Positions 54,517-63,474 of a DNA stretch of 64,000 bases are shown piece by piece. Every line of letters starts with the position of its first letter. Position 1 is the first letter of the stretch. The stretch is from an uncultured Polaribacter sp. (GTDB lineage Bacteria > Bacteroidota > Bacteroidia > Flavobacteriales > Flavobacteriaceae). The DNA lies in assembly GCF_947503855.1 (NCBI RefSeq), contig NZ_CANNFF010000010.1, positions 62,001-126,000 of the forward strand. The letters are read 5' to 3'. The translations under genes and the position numbers were made by a program. The notes under the pieces were generated by a model. The model made no database searches. It had not been told where the DNA came from and worked only from the letters and a program-made list of their open reading frames with translations.

Positions 54517-55321
54517 TAGTATCTCTTTAAACAAATCCAAAGAAAATAAATTATCCATCCAATTTAATTTGGATGGATTTTCTTTTTGTATACACAACCC
54601 AGGTATAAAAAAAGATGTTTATTTTTCTGAATATGCTTTTGAAGAAACACTTAAAACTCCTGAAGAGTTATTAGAAAAAATTAAAGAAACCTTTAAAAAG
54701 GATACCATTTTACAAAAAGATTTTTCTGAGGTTATAGTAATTCATCAAAATAACTTAAACACTTTAGTACCAAATATGTTTTTTAAAGAAACTCATTTAA
54801 AAACCTATTTAAATGGTAACATAAAAACACTTGCTACAGACTTTATAACTTTTGATGAAATTAAAACCATAGGGGCTAATAATGTTTACATCCCATATGT
54901 AAATATTAATAATTATTTTTTTCAGCATTTTGGTGAGTTTGAATACAAACACCATATAACAGCATTGATAGAAAAAATTGTAAAATTATCTATGGCTAAA
55001 GAAAAAACAATGTTTGTAAATGTATCTAAAAGCAGTATCGATATTTTAGTTACAGAAAAAAATACCCTTCTTTTAGCTAATAGTTTTCACTTCAATAGTA
55101 AAGAAGATTTTATATATTATATTTTATTTGTTGCAGAACAACTACAATTAGATACAGATGCACTTTCTCTTTATTTTACAGGAGCTATATCTGTTAATAG
55201 TGATATTTACAAAATAGCGTTTACCTACATTAGAAATATTTATTTTTTAGAAAGTAACAATGCTATTTTTGCGAATTTAAACATGCAAAAGCACACCAAT
55301 TACATATTATTAGGCACATGA
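54500..55321 (+). CDS. DUF3822 family protein
   Basis: This 273-residue protein shows the pattern of DUF3822: LSIQFNLDGFSFCIHN near the start, VFVNVSKSSIDILV-like TMFVNVSKSSIDIL, and SFHFNSKEDFIYYILFVAEQLQLD. The fold is thought to be actin/ASKHA-like; function is unknown. No ATG is available, and GTG 54500 is the best start because it gives the usual short N-terminus; it overlaps the upstream gene by 17 bp. The end overlaps rsmD by 4 bp (ATGA). Confidence 0.85.
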   Translation: MKIKNSSISLNKSKENKLSIQFNLDGFSFCIHNPGIKKDVYFSEYAFEETLKTPEELLEKIKETFKKDTILQKDFSEVIVIHQNNLNTLVPNMFFKETHLKTYLNGNIKTLATDFITFDEIKTIGANNVYIPYVNINNYFFQHFGEFEYKHHITALIEKIVKLSMAKEKTMFVNVSKSSIDILVTEKNTLLLANSFHFNSKEDFIYYILFVAEQLQLDTDALSLYFTGAISVNSDIYKIAFTYIRNIYFLESNNAIFANLNMQKHTNYILLGT

Positions 55322-55872
55322 GAATCATTTCTGGCAAATATAAATCTAGACGAATACAAGCACCAAAAAACCTACCTGTTAGGCCAACAACAGACATGGC
55401 AAAAGAGTCTTTGTTTAACATTTTAAACAATACCTATTATTTTGATGCTATTTCTGTAATAGATTTATTTGCCGGAACTGGTAATATTAGCTACGAATTT
55501 GCTTCTAGAGGTACTAAAACTATTTATGCTATTGATGCTAACTTTGGTTGCATTAAGTTTATAAATAACACCGCTAAAACTTTAGAATTAGATATTAATA
55601 CTTATAAGAGTGACGTTTATAAATTTTTAGAGAAAACCAATTTAAGTGCAGACGTTATATTTGCAGACCCACCTTATGATTTTGAAACCGAGCAATTTTT
55701 AAAAATTGTAGACTTAGTTTTTGAAAACAATCTTTTACATGAAGATGGTATTTTAATTGTAGAACACTCTAAACACACAGATTTATCTAACCATACAAAA
55801 CATAGTTACGATAAACGTTATGGTGGTAATGTATTTAGTTTTTTTGAAAATAATTTAGAAAAAGAAAACTAA
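55318..55872 (+). CDS. rsmD: 16S rRNA (guanine966-N2)-methyltransferase RsmD
   Basis: RsmD methylates G966 of 16S rRNA with SAM. The 184-residue protein begins MRIISGKYKSRRIQAPK, has VRPTTDMAKESLFNIL, the SAM loop VIDLFAGTGNISYE near residue 48, and the catalytic FADPPYDFE near residue 117. All family marks are present. It is the third gene in a coupled set and converges with moxR with a gap of 3 bp. Confidence 0.94.
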   Translation: MRIISGKYKSRRIQAPKNLPVRPTTDMAKESLFNILNNTYYFDAISVIDLFAGTGNISYEFASRGTKTIYAIDANFGCIKFINNTAKTLELDINTYKSDVYKFLEKTNLSADVIFADPPYDFETEQFLKIVDLVFENNLLHEDGILIVEHSKHTDLSNHTKHSYDKRYGGNVFSFFENNLEKEN

Positions 55873-55875
55873 TTA

Positions 55876-56829
55876 CTATAGTAAAGAAGTTATAATATCT
55901 GAAATGGTAATACCTTCTGCTTCTGCCTTATAATTTTTAACAATTCTATGAGAAAGAATTGGTATAGCCACTGCTTTTACATCTTCTATATCTGGAGAAT
56001 ATTTACCATTAACTGCTGCATGAGCTTTGGCTGCTAAAATTAAGTTTTGTGACGCTCTTGGTCCTGCACCCCAATCTAAATAACTTTTTACCATTTCTGT
56101 AGCTTTATCAGATTTTGGTCTTGTTTTTCCTACCAAACCAACCGCATATTCTATAACATTATCTGCTACAGGTATTTTACGAATCAATTTTTGTATTTCT
56201 ACAATTTCGTTGCCATTAAATATCGCATTTATATTCTGATTTAAAATAGACGTGGTACTTTTTACAACTTGAATTTCTTCTGCAAAAGTTGGATATGCTA
56301 AATTGATAGAAAACATAAATCTATCTAACTGTGCTTCTGGTAAAGGATACGTACCTTCTTGCTCAATTGGGTTTTGTGTGGCTAACACAAAAAACGGTAA
56401 ATCTAATTTATAATGATTTCCAGAAACGGTTACCGATCGCTCTTGCATTGCTTCTAACAAAGCAGCCTGAGTTTTTGGAGGGGTTCTGTTAATTTCGTCT
56501 GCTAAAATAATGTTAGAAAAAATAGGTCCTTTTATAAATTTAAACTTTCTGTTTTCGTCTAAAATTTCGCTACCTAAAATGTCTGAAGGCATTAAGTCTG
56601 GTGTAAATTGTATTCTGTTAAAGTGTAAGCCTAAAACATCTGAAACCGTATTTACTAATAAGGTTTTTGCCAAACCTGGCACACCAATTAATAAAGAATG
56701 ACCACCACAAAAAATAGATAATAAGGTAAAATCTACAGCTTCTTTTTGTCCGATAATTACTTTGCCAATTTCTGCTTTTAGTAAATCAAACTTTGCTACT
56801 AATTCGTTTACGGCTTTAACGTCTGACAT
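55876..56829 (-). CDS. MoxR family AAA+ ATPase
   Basis: This 317-residue protein has Walker A GVPGLAKTLLVNT near residue 47, IQFTPDLMPSDILG, Walker B NIILADEINRTPPKTQAALLEAMQE split by the family insert, the sensor ATQNPIEQEGTYPLPEAQLDRF, and GAGPRASQNLI. MoxR ATPases act as chaperones for envelope or enzyme complexes, usually with DUF58 and VWA-domain genes beside them. Those partners are not here. It is the last gene in the PPIase run and shares a base (1-nt overlap) with the SurA-like gene upstream. Confidence 0.94.
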   Translation of the reverse strand: MSDVKAVNELVAKFDLLKAEIGKVIIGQKEAVDFTLLSIFCGGHSLLIGVPGLAKTLLVNTVSDVLGLHFNRIQFTPDLMPSDILGSEILDENRKFKFIKGPIFSNIILADEINRTPPKTQAALLEAMQERSVTVSGNHYKLDLPFFVLATQNPIEQEGTYPLPEAQLDRFMFSINLAYPTFAEEIQVVKSTTSILNQNINAIFNGNEIVEIQKLIRKIPVADNVIEYAVGLVGKTRPKSDKATEMVKSYLDWGAGPRASQNLILAAKAHAAVNGKYSPDIEDVKAVAIPILSHRIVKNYKAEAEGITISDIITSLL

Positions 56830-58211
56830 TATTTATTTACTTCTTTTTTCCAGTTCTTTTCAAAAGTACAGTTCTTATAATCTTCACCAATTTTTATATA
56901 GGTGTCTTTAATTTTGTCTTTTGCCCATTTTTCTATTGCCTCTTCTTTCTTTTTCTTTAAAGCTAAATCTTGAACTTTTACATAATCATCAACAAAACCT
57001 GCTTTATGAGTATCAGTTTTATCTCTCATTAAAATAAATTTGTACATTTTTTCTCCTCCAGAGGATTGATCATAAAAAACATCTGAGAACTCTCCTGTTT
57101 CAAGTTCATTTACTCTAGCATACATTGCTGGGTCCATTCTTGTTAACTCAAATCTAGACTCTCCTGTATATGGGTTTATAATTAAACCATTGTTATTTTT
57201 AGATTCCTTATCGTCTGAAAACTTTTTTACAGCTTCTTCAAACGTGAGTTTACCAGCCTCTATGTCTCTTTTAATTTCTTCTACTTTAAACTTAATTTCT
57301 TGTAATCTAGCTTCTGGTATTTCTGGTTGCATTAAAATATGAGATACAATTCTTGTGTTTCCTTTAATTTCATGCAATAAAATAATATGATAACCATACA
57401 TTGTTTTAAAAGGCTCTGATATTTGTCCTTTTTCTAAAGAGAAAGAAACTTCTTTAAACTCTTTAATTAAACTAGCTTCTTTAGTTACTACAATTCTCCC
57501 ATTATCTCTAGTAACACCAGGGTCTTTAGAATTTATAATAGCTTTTAGTCTAAAACTTGCACCCTCTAAAACTTCTTGTCTAATTTCTTTTAATTTATCT
57601 ATTACTTTTTTATTTTCTTCTGGGGTTGGTTCTGCATTCATTACCAATTGTGCCAATTCTATTTCTGCAGCAAATTCTGGTAATTCTCCTTTTTCTTTTA
57701 AACCATTGTAATACAAACGTACTTCTTCTGGAGTAACATCTACTTTTTCAGTAATTTTTATTTGTTCTTTTTCTACCAAAAGGTTTTCTTTTTGTACCGC
57801 GTATAATTCTTCTTTTAAATCTGTTAAATCATTAAAACCATAAGCTTGTATAACTTTGTCTAGAGAACCATATTGTTGTGTAAAAAATTGAACACTTCTA
57901 TCTACTCTAGCATTTATTTCTGGATCGGAAACTGTAACACTATCAATTATTGCGTGATGAGATAGTAATTTTTGTTGCATTAATTCTTCTAACATTTCGC
58001 AATTAGAAATGGTAATTTTACCTTCACTTCTTAGCTCTACTTCTTGCTTAAACTTCTCAATATCAGAATCTAGTACAATATTTTTACCTACAACAACGGC
58101 TACACCATCAATTTTTACTTTTTGTGCATTTGTTTGAAATACACTCATTAAAACTAAGGTGATGGTAAAAAGTAGTTTAATATATTTTAAAGTTATTTTT
58201 TTCTGTGGCAT
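56829..58211 (-). CDS. SurA-like peptidyl-prolyl isomerase
   Basis: This 460-residue protein has a signal peptide (YIKLLFTITLVLMSVFQTNAQ) and a SurA N-terminal chaperone domain (VDGVAVVVGKNIVLDSDIEK-type sequence near residue 33). Two parvulin-like domains follow: AQLVMNAEPTPEE...SFSLEKGQISEPFKTMYGYHI and SHILMQPEIPE...ELETGEFSDVF. It should guide outer-membrane proteins through the periplasm. It overlaps the upstream lipoprotein gene by 35 bp; the ATG start is supported by the signal peptide. Confidence 0.9.
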   Translation of the reverse strand: MPQKKITLKYIKLLFTITLVLMSVFQTNAQKVKIDGVAVVVGKNIVLDSDIEKFKQEVELRSEGKITISNCEMLEELMQQKLLSHHAIIDSVTVSDPEINARVDRSVQFFTQQYGSLDKVIQAYGFNDLTDLKEELYAVQKENLLVEKEQIKITEKVDVTPEEVRLYYNGLKEKGELPEFAAEIELAQLVMNAEPTPEENKKVIDKLKEIRQEVLEGASFRLKAIINSKDPGVTRDNGRIVVTKEASLIKEFKEVSFSLEKGQISEPFKTMYGYHIILLHEIKGNTRIVSHILMQPEIPEARLQEIKFKVEEIKRDIEAGKLTFEEAVKKFSDDKESKNNNGLIINPYTGESRFELTRMDPAMYARVNELETGEFSDVFYDQSSGGEKMYKFILMRDKTDTHKAGFVDDYVKVQDLALKKKKEEAIEKWAKDKIKDTYIKIGEDYKNCTFEKNWKKEVNK

Positions 58212-59022
58212 CTTTTACTATTATTTTTTCTATTTCTCTAATTAGTTCGATTTTACGCTTGTGTAAAATCATTTCTTTTATAGTAGGTTCGATATAACTT
58301 AGAGGCGCTATATCGTTTCTATTTAAAATATCTTTTACAGCGACCAAATATAAACCTAATGAGTCTTGTTTTTGAATGAATTTTGTTTTTTTTAACAAAT
58401 TTTCTTTAGAAACAGGTAGTTTTAACAAAATCTTGTCTAATTGTACCCAAACAGAATCGTTTAATTGATATTTTTTAAAGCTCAATTGCATTTGTTCTAA
58501 TTGCTCTGCTGCTTCTATATCATCCAATTTAAAAAGTTTTATAATCTCTTTTTTATCTTTGATATTATCATCAAAGTGCAAGTATTTTAATTTTAATAAT
58601 ACCTCATTCAATTTAAAATTTTCTTTATTATAGTCGTAATAACTTTCTACTTCATCTTGAGAAATGATAGTATCTAATTGCTGTTTTATAAGTTCTTCTT
58701 TATAATTATTTATCAATAAACTTTCTCTGTAATCTTGTACCAGTTTTTTAATGTTTTCTAAAGCTTCTAAAGAATTGTTTTTTTCTGCATTTTTTAATAG
58801 CAGCTTTTTAATTGCCCAGTCTTGTATATAACTTTTTACTAAAAGCAAACTATCTTCTTTAGCTATATTTTGAGGTAAAATATCTTTTACATCTTCTCTA
58901 AAAAGCTTTTCTGTATCTACAATAGCAATAATTTCAGATGAATTTACTTGTTTTTCTTGTACCGTAAGATAATCGCAAGAAAAAAATAAGAGTACACAAA
59001 AAAAAGCGATAACCAATCTCAT
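58177..59022 (-). CDS. SurA-like periplasmic chaperone lipoprotein
   Basis: This 281-residue protein has a lipoprotein signal (lipobox LFFSC, Cys about residue 16). The rest resembles a SurA/PpiC N-terminal chaperone module: VDTEKLFREDVKDILPQN, SYIQDWAIKKLLLKNAEKN and DEVESYYDYNKENFKLNE. No clear parvulin active-site domain is seen, so it may be a chaperone without isomerase activity. It lies between two PPIase genes and overlaps the next by 35 bp. Confidence 0.82.
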   Translation of the reverse strand: MRLVIAFFCVLLFFSCDYLTVQEKQVNSSEIIAIVDTEKLFREDVKDILPQNIAKEDSLLLVKSYIQDWAIKKLLLKNAEKNNSLEALENIKKLVQDYRESLLINNYKEELIKQQLDTIISQDEVESYYDYNKENFKLNEVLLKLKYLHFDDNIKDKKEIIKLFKLDDIEAAEQLEQMQLSFKKYQLNDSVWVQLDKILLKLPVSKENLLKKTKFIQKQDSLGLYLVAVKDILNRNDIAPLSYIEPTIKEMILHKRKIELIREIEKIIVKDATEKNNFKIY

Positions 59023-59028
59023 TTGTAA

Positions 59029-60660
59029 TTAATTGTAATATTTAATTAGTTTTTTTAATTGTCTTTTACGAATTTTAATATTGCTTTTTTTTCTTAAATC
59101 AGCAATCCATTTTTTTTCTAGATAATTTTGATAATCGTTCATTACCTCACCTTTATTATCCTCTAATTTTCTAGAACTATAATTAGCTTTATGCTTCTCA
59201 AAATAGTTTTGTAAACCTAGGGTATCTTTTGTAGACTTATTCCAAATTTTATCTTGCATTAATTCAAACAACAACAATCCATCTTCATATTCTTTTAAAA
59301 TGTATGCATATTCTGGTTCTGTGTTTACCAAGTTTTCTTTGTAATAAGTAAGTATTTCTTGATTTTTAAACATTTCAAACAAGGTAAATACAGGTTGGTT
59401 TCTTCTGTTTTTAATGTAATCTATAAAATCTTCTTGCTTTATCTTTTTATCGTTGATAGAAAACATCATTATTTGTAAAGAATCTTTAGGAATAGCTCTA
59501 ATATTTTTTCTGTCTAATATTTTTTTAGCCGCCTCATTTTCTACAATATTATAAGTCGCTTTTAACTTATTGATTACAGCTGTTTCAGACATTTGCATTC
59601 TAGCGCTATTTTTAATTTTATTTCTTAACTCTTTTTCTAATTCTTTAAATGGTTTTACAGGATGTTTCTTAATCAACTTTACAATATGCCAACCAAAACG
59701 GGTTTTAAAAGGTTTAGAAAATGCACCTTCTTTTTGTAGAGAAAAAGCGGCATCTTCAAAAGGTTTTACCATTCTACCAGTACCAAATTTACCTAATTTA
59801 CCTCCTCTATTTTTAGAGCCATTATCTTCTGAATATTGTTTGGCTAATTCTTCAAAACTGTTATTAACAATTAATTTTTCATATACTTCAAAAATTTTCT
59901 TTTTACCAACATCGGTCGTATCTAGAATTAAAATATGAGCTGCTTCTATCTCACCTTCAGAAGGTTTTAAATCGTCTACTTTTAAAATATGATAACCAAA
60001 TTGGGTTCTAAAAGGTTTAGATACCTGTCCTACTTTTGTATTGTAAGCAGCATCTTCAAAAGGGGTTACCATTTTAAAAGCATCAAAATACCCTAAATTA
60101 CCCTTGTTTCCTTTTCTTCCTGATTTTGCATCGTCTCTAGCAGAATTGTCTTCGGATGTTTCTTGAGCAACTTTTTCAAAATCCTCGCCAGCAAGGATTC
60201 TATTTCTAATTTTTAGAATTTTATTATAGGCTTTTATAGTATCTTTTGGCCTTGCATCTTTAGCAGTTCTAATTAAGATATGTTTAGCTTTTACCTTATT
60301 TTTTACTCTAAAATAAACATCTTTTACCATTTTATCTAGAAAAGTAGTATCCTGTAAATAAGGAGCCGCTAATTGGTTTTTATAGGTTTCAATTTCTTTC
60401 TTGTAAGAAGGTAAAGTATCTAATTTTAGTTGATATGCTTCCTTAACCTTTAATTTATAATTGATAAATAATTCTAAATTATTAGTTACATCTTTCGCTT
60501 CTTTATTATCAATAGCATCTAAGTTTTTTTCGTAAACCCTTTTAAAATCTGCAACTGTTATATTTTCTTCGTTAATGGTTACTAGTGTTTTTGATTTTTT
60601 CTGAGAAAAAATACTCATTGATACTAATAAAACACAGATAGATAAAATTTTAATTTTCAT
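59029..60660 (-). CDS. Peptidyl-prolyl isomerase with two parvulin domains (PpiC/SurA-type)
   Basis: This 543-residue protein has a signal peptide (ILSICVLLVSMSIFSQ) and the chaperone region VTINEENITVADFKRVYEKN. Two PpiC domains are near residues 124-235 (VKAKHILIRTAKDARPKD, FEDAAYNTKVGQVSKPFRTQ) and 240-340 (AAHILILDTT, GAFSKPFKTRFGWHIVKL). The C-terminus ends in DYQNYLEKKWIADLRKK. As I recall, many homologues are about 650 residues, with an extra block before that end, so this may be a shortened form. It starts 12 bp after the DUF493 stop. Confidence 0.9.
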   Translation of the reverse strand: MKIKILSICVLLVSMSIFSQKKSKTLVTINEENITVADFKRVYEKNLDAIDNKEAKDVTNNLELFINYKLKVKEAYQLKLDTLPSYKKEIETYKNQLAAPYLQDTTFLDKMVKDVYFRVKNKVKAKHILIRTAKDARPKDTIKAYNKILKIRNRILAGEDFEKVAQETSEDNSARDDAKSGRKGNKGNLGYFDAFKMVTPFEDAAYNTKVGQVSKPFRTQFGYHILKVDDLKPSEGEIEAAHILILDTTDVGKKKIFEVYEKLIVNNSFEELAKQYSEDNGSKNRGGKLGKFGTGRMVKPFEDAAFSLQKEGAFSKPFKTRFGWHIVKLIKKHPVKPFKELEKELRNKIKNSARMQMSETAVINKLKATYNIVENEAAKKILDRKNIRAIPKDSLQIMMFSINDKKIKQEDFIDYIKNRRNQPVFTLFEMFKNQEILTYYKENLVNTEPEYAYILKEYEDGLLLFELMQDKIWNKSTKDTLGLQNYFEKHKANYSSRKLEDNKGEVMNDYQNYLEKKWIADLRKKSNIKIRKRQLKKLIKYYN

Positions 60661-60672
60661 AAGATTGATTAA

Positions 60673-60954
60673 TTATAAAGATATGATTCCTTTTATTTTT
60701 TCAGCTTTTTTATAATATGAAATAACTTCGTCTGAATTTTTTAACTTTAGCATAATAGAAACACTAACGTATTTACCTGTTTTAGATTTTTTTGTTTTTA
60801 TTACAGCACCCGTTTTATCAAATATATCCTCTACTTCAGTAACCTGATTCTCTGTAGTTGGCACAATAAATTTATACAAATAATCTGCAGGAAACTTAGT
60901 CGTATCTTCTAATTGTACTTTTAATTTGGTATAAAATTCGTCTTTATTACTCAT
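60673..60954 (-). CDS. DUF493 family protein (YbeD-like)
   Basis: This 93-residue protein has the ferredoxin-like DUF493 pattern: FYTKLKVQLEDTTKFPADYLYKFIVP near the start, KTGKYVSVSIMLKLKNSDEVISYYKK and the end IKGIISL. In E. coli the homologue is YbeD, linked to lipoate metabolism by position only. The role is unknown. It is the first gene of the run with three PPIases and moxR. Confidence 0.88.
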   Translation of the reverse strand: MSNKDEFYTKLKVQLEDTTKFPADYLYKFIVPTTENQVTEVEDIFDKTGAVIKTKKSKTGKYVSVSIMLKLKNSDEVISYYKKAEKIKGIISL

Positions 60955-61028
60955 ATTAACTACTAAAATTTTTATAAATAGCTAAACACAAAATTACATT
61001 AAATATTAGTTTTATAAAGGGAATGATT

Positions 61029-61036
61029 TATTTTTG
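61029..61036 (+). promoter_or_regulatory. -7 promoter box of the AAA_28 gene (TATTTTTG)
   Basis: This matches TANNTTTG and ends four bases before ATG 61041. The message is probably leaderless. It rules out the ATG at 61023 as a start. Confidence 0.5.
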
Positions 61037-61040
61037 TAAC

Positions 61041-61580
61041 ATGCAACAAAAAATTGTGCTTATTGGTGGCCCAGGAACAGGCAAAACAACTGTAATAAAT
61101 TATCTTGCTAATAAAGGTTTTAACTGCATGCCAGAAATATCTAGAGAAGTAACTATAGAGGCGCAAAAAAAAGGGATAGAACAACTTTTCTTAACAAAAC
61201 CTTTATTATTTAGTGAAATGCTTTTAGAAGGCAGAATACAACAACATAAAAAAGCATCTGAACTAAATAACAATATCGTTTTTTTTGATAGAGGTATTCC
61301 TGATGTTTTTGCCTACATGGATTATTACAACACCGATTATCCTAAAAAATTTAAACAAAAAAGTAACGCTTTTACCTATTCTAAAGTTTTTCATTTTGCC
61401 CCTTGGAAAGAAATACACACTACAGATAATGAGCGCTACGAATCTTTCGAAGAAGCTGTAAAAATTGACACTTTTTTAACCAAGGCTTATACAAATTTAG
61501 GATATCAATTAATTAATGTTCCTTTTGGCGATATTGAACAACGTGCACATTTCATTTTAAATTCGCTTTCTGGCGAATGA
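61041..61580 (+). CDS. AAA_28-type ATP/GTP-binding protein
   Basis: From ATG 61041 this 179-residue protein has Walker A IVLIGGPGTGKTTVINYL at residues 5-22. MPEISREVTIEAQ, a Walker B-like segment NIVFFDRGIPDVFAYMDYY and an Arg-rich lid with ERYESFEEAVKID follow. It belongs to the small AAA_28 group, some of which are kinases of nucleoside or NAD precursors. The substrate is unknown. It overlaps recQ by 4 bp (ATGA). Confidence 0.85.
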   Translation: MQQKIVLIGGPGTGKTTVINYLANKGFNCMPEISREVTIEAQKKGIEQLFLTKPLLFSEMLLEGRIQQHKKASELNNNIVFFDRGIPDVFAYMDYYNTDYPKKFKQKSNAFTYSKVFHFAPWKEIHTTDNERYESFEEAVKIDTFLTKAYTNLGYQLINVPFGDIEQRAHFILNSLSGE

Positions 61581-63472
61581 GTTTCCACTTAGAAAAAATA
61601 TTAGAAAAAAATTGGGGACATAGCTCTTTTAGGTCTCCTCAAAAAGAAATCATAACTACTGTTTTAAATCAAAAAGATGTCATTGTTTTATTACCTACTG
61701 GTGGTGGTAAATCTATTTGTTTTCAAATACCAGCTTTAGTTAAAGACGGCGTTTGTATTGTAATTTCTCCACTAATTGCTTTGATGCAAAACCAAGTAGA
61801 AAATTTAAAGCAAAGAAATATTAAAGCGGTTACAATACCTTCTGGTAGTAATCAAAATGAAATTATTGCTATTTTTGATGCCATTAAATTTGGTGATGTG
61901 AAGTTTTTATACATTTCTCCAGAGAGATTACAGTCTAGCTTAATTCAGCAAAAAATAAAAGAACTAAATGTAAATTTAGTAGCTATAGATGAAGCACATT
62001 GTATTTCTGAATGGGGCCATGATTTTAGACCATCCTATAGAAACATAGCCATACTTAAAAAGCAATTAGAAAACGTAAATTTTATTGCGCTAACAGCAAC
62101 AGCCAATAAAAAAGTTTTAGAAGATATTGCCAATAACTTACAATTAGATAAGCCTGTTACGTTTAAAAAATCGTTTTATAGAGAAAATTTAGCGTATCAA
62201 GTTTTTAAAATAGAAGACAAATTAGAACGCTTAAAGCAGATTTTTTATAAAACAAAAACACCTGCTATTGTTTATGTAAATTCTAGAAAAAAAACAGTGG
62301 AGTTATCTAATTTTTTAAATGCAAACCAATATAAAAGCACCTATTATCATGCAGGTTTAACCGCCTTAGAAAAACAAACTGCTTTTAATAATTGGCTTAC
62401 AGAAAAAACACCCATAATTGTTGCTACAAATGCATTTGGTATGGGTATAGACAAAGCAAACGTTGGTTTGGTTATACATTATAACATACCTAATAACATA
62501 GAAAACTACGTGCAAGAAACAGGTAGAGCTGGTAGAAACACTAAAAAAGCTTTTGGTGTTTTATTATATAATGAAAATGATATTTTTCTGCATAAAAAAC
62601 AAACAGAAAACAGCATTCCTTCTATTGCAGAAATTAAAAAAATACATCAAAAATTATATCAAAATTTTAGTGTTGCTTATGGCGAGTTTTCAGAAATTAT
62701 TTACGAATTTAACTTTCAAGAATTTTGTAGGAAATATAAGTTACATCCTCTAAAAACAGCAACTACCATTACTTTATTATCAAATTATGGCATTATTGAG
62801 TTGCAAAATAGTTTTCAAAATAAATCTACATTAACTTTTATTGGCAGTCATCAAAGTATTTTAAACTTTACTCAAAAAAACAAAAAACTAAAAGATTTTG
62901 TACATACCGTTTTAAGAACTTATGGTGGTGTTTTTGAAAATGAAATAAAAATAAATGAATTTGTATTAGCCAAAAAAGCCCATATAACCTCTACACAAGT
63001 AATAAAAAACCTACAAAATTTAGATGCTTTAGGTTTGGTAAAATACCATGCTGTTACTTCTGATAGTTTATTAACTTTTTTAGTACCAAGAGAAGATGAT
63101 AAAACAATTAACAGGCATTCTAAAGAAATGCAACATTTTTTGGTTCAAAAAAAGGAAAAAGCGATTGACTTTGTTAATTTTATAACTAATCATAACATTT
63201 GTAGAAGCAAACAAATACTATGCTATTTTAATGAAAAAACATCAAAAAACTGTGGCATTTGTGATGTTTGTATTGCAAATAAAAAAAGAGTTTTAGTAGA
63301 TGTATCAAACCAAATTATAAATCTTCTTATCAAAGAAGTAAACTTATCTTCTAAAGAAATAAGCAACCAATTACAAATTGCAGAGCAAGACATTTTAATA
63401 CATTTGCAATTACTATTATCTCAAGATAAAATACTTATAAATCACCAAAACAAATATCATCTAAAAAAATAA
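61577..63472 (+). CDS. recQ: RecQ family ATP-dependent DNA helicase
   Basis: This 631-residue protein is a 3'-5' DNA helicase. It has the aromatic-rich RSPQKEIITTVL start, Walker A LLPTGGGKSICFQIPAL near residue 38, DEAHCISEWGHDFRPSY near residue 135 and FIALTATANKKV. Domain two has ETGRAGRNTKKAFGVLLY, and the zinc cysteines lie in CRSKQILCYF and NCGICDVC near residue 540-565. The C-terminus is a short winged-helix end, and no clear HRDC is seen. The start overlaps the AAA_28 gene; fmt follows by 2 bp. Confidence 0.95.
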   Translation: MSFHLEKILEKNWGHSSFRSPQKEIITTVLNQKDVIVLLPTGGGKSICFQIPALVKDGVCIVISPLIALMQNQVENLKQRNIKAVTIPSGSNQNEIIAIFDAIKFGDVKFLYISPERLQSSLIQQKIKELNVNLVAIDEAHCISEWGHDFRPSYRNIAILKKQLENVNFIALTATANKKVLEDIANNLQLDKPVTFKKSFYRENLAYQVFKIEDKLERLKQIFYKTKTPAIVYVNSRKKTVELSNFLNANQYKSTYYHAGLTALEKQTAFNNWLTEKTPIIVATNAFGMGIDKANVGLVIHYNIPNNIENYVQETGRAGRNTKKAFGVLLYNENDIFLHKKQTENSIPSIAEIKKIHQKLYQNFSVAYGEFSEIIYEFNFQEFCRKYKLHPLKTATTITLLSNYGIIELQNSFQNKSTLTFIGSHQSILNFTQKNKKLKDFVHTVLRTYGGVFENEIKINEFVLAKKAHITSTQVIKNLQNLDALGLVKYHAVTSDSLLTFLVPREDDKTINRHSKEMQHFLVQKKEKAIDFVNFITNHNICRSKQILCYFNEKTSKNCGICDVCIANKKRVLVDVSNQIINLLIKEVNLSSKEISNQLQIAEQDILIHLQLLLSQDKILINHQNKYHLKK

Positions 63473-63474
63473 TT

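Noticed and set aside
61023..61040. Start of the AAA_28 gene at ATG 61023
   Set aside because: The -7 box at 61029-61036 lies after it, so that ATG should not be in the message.
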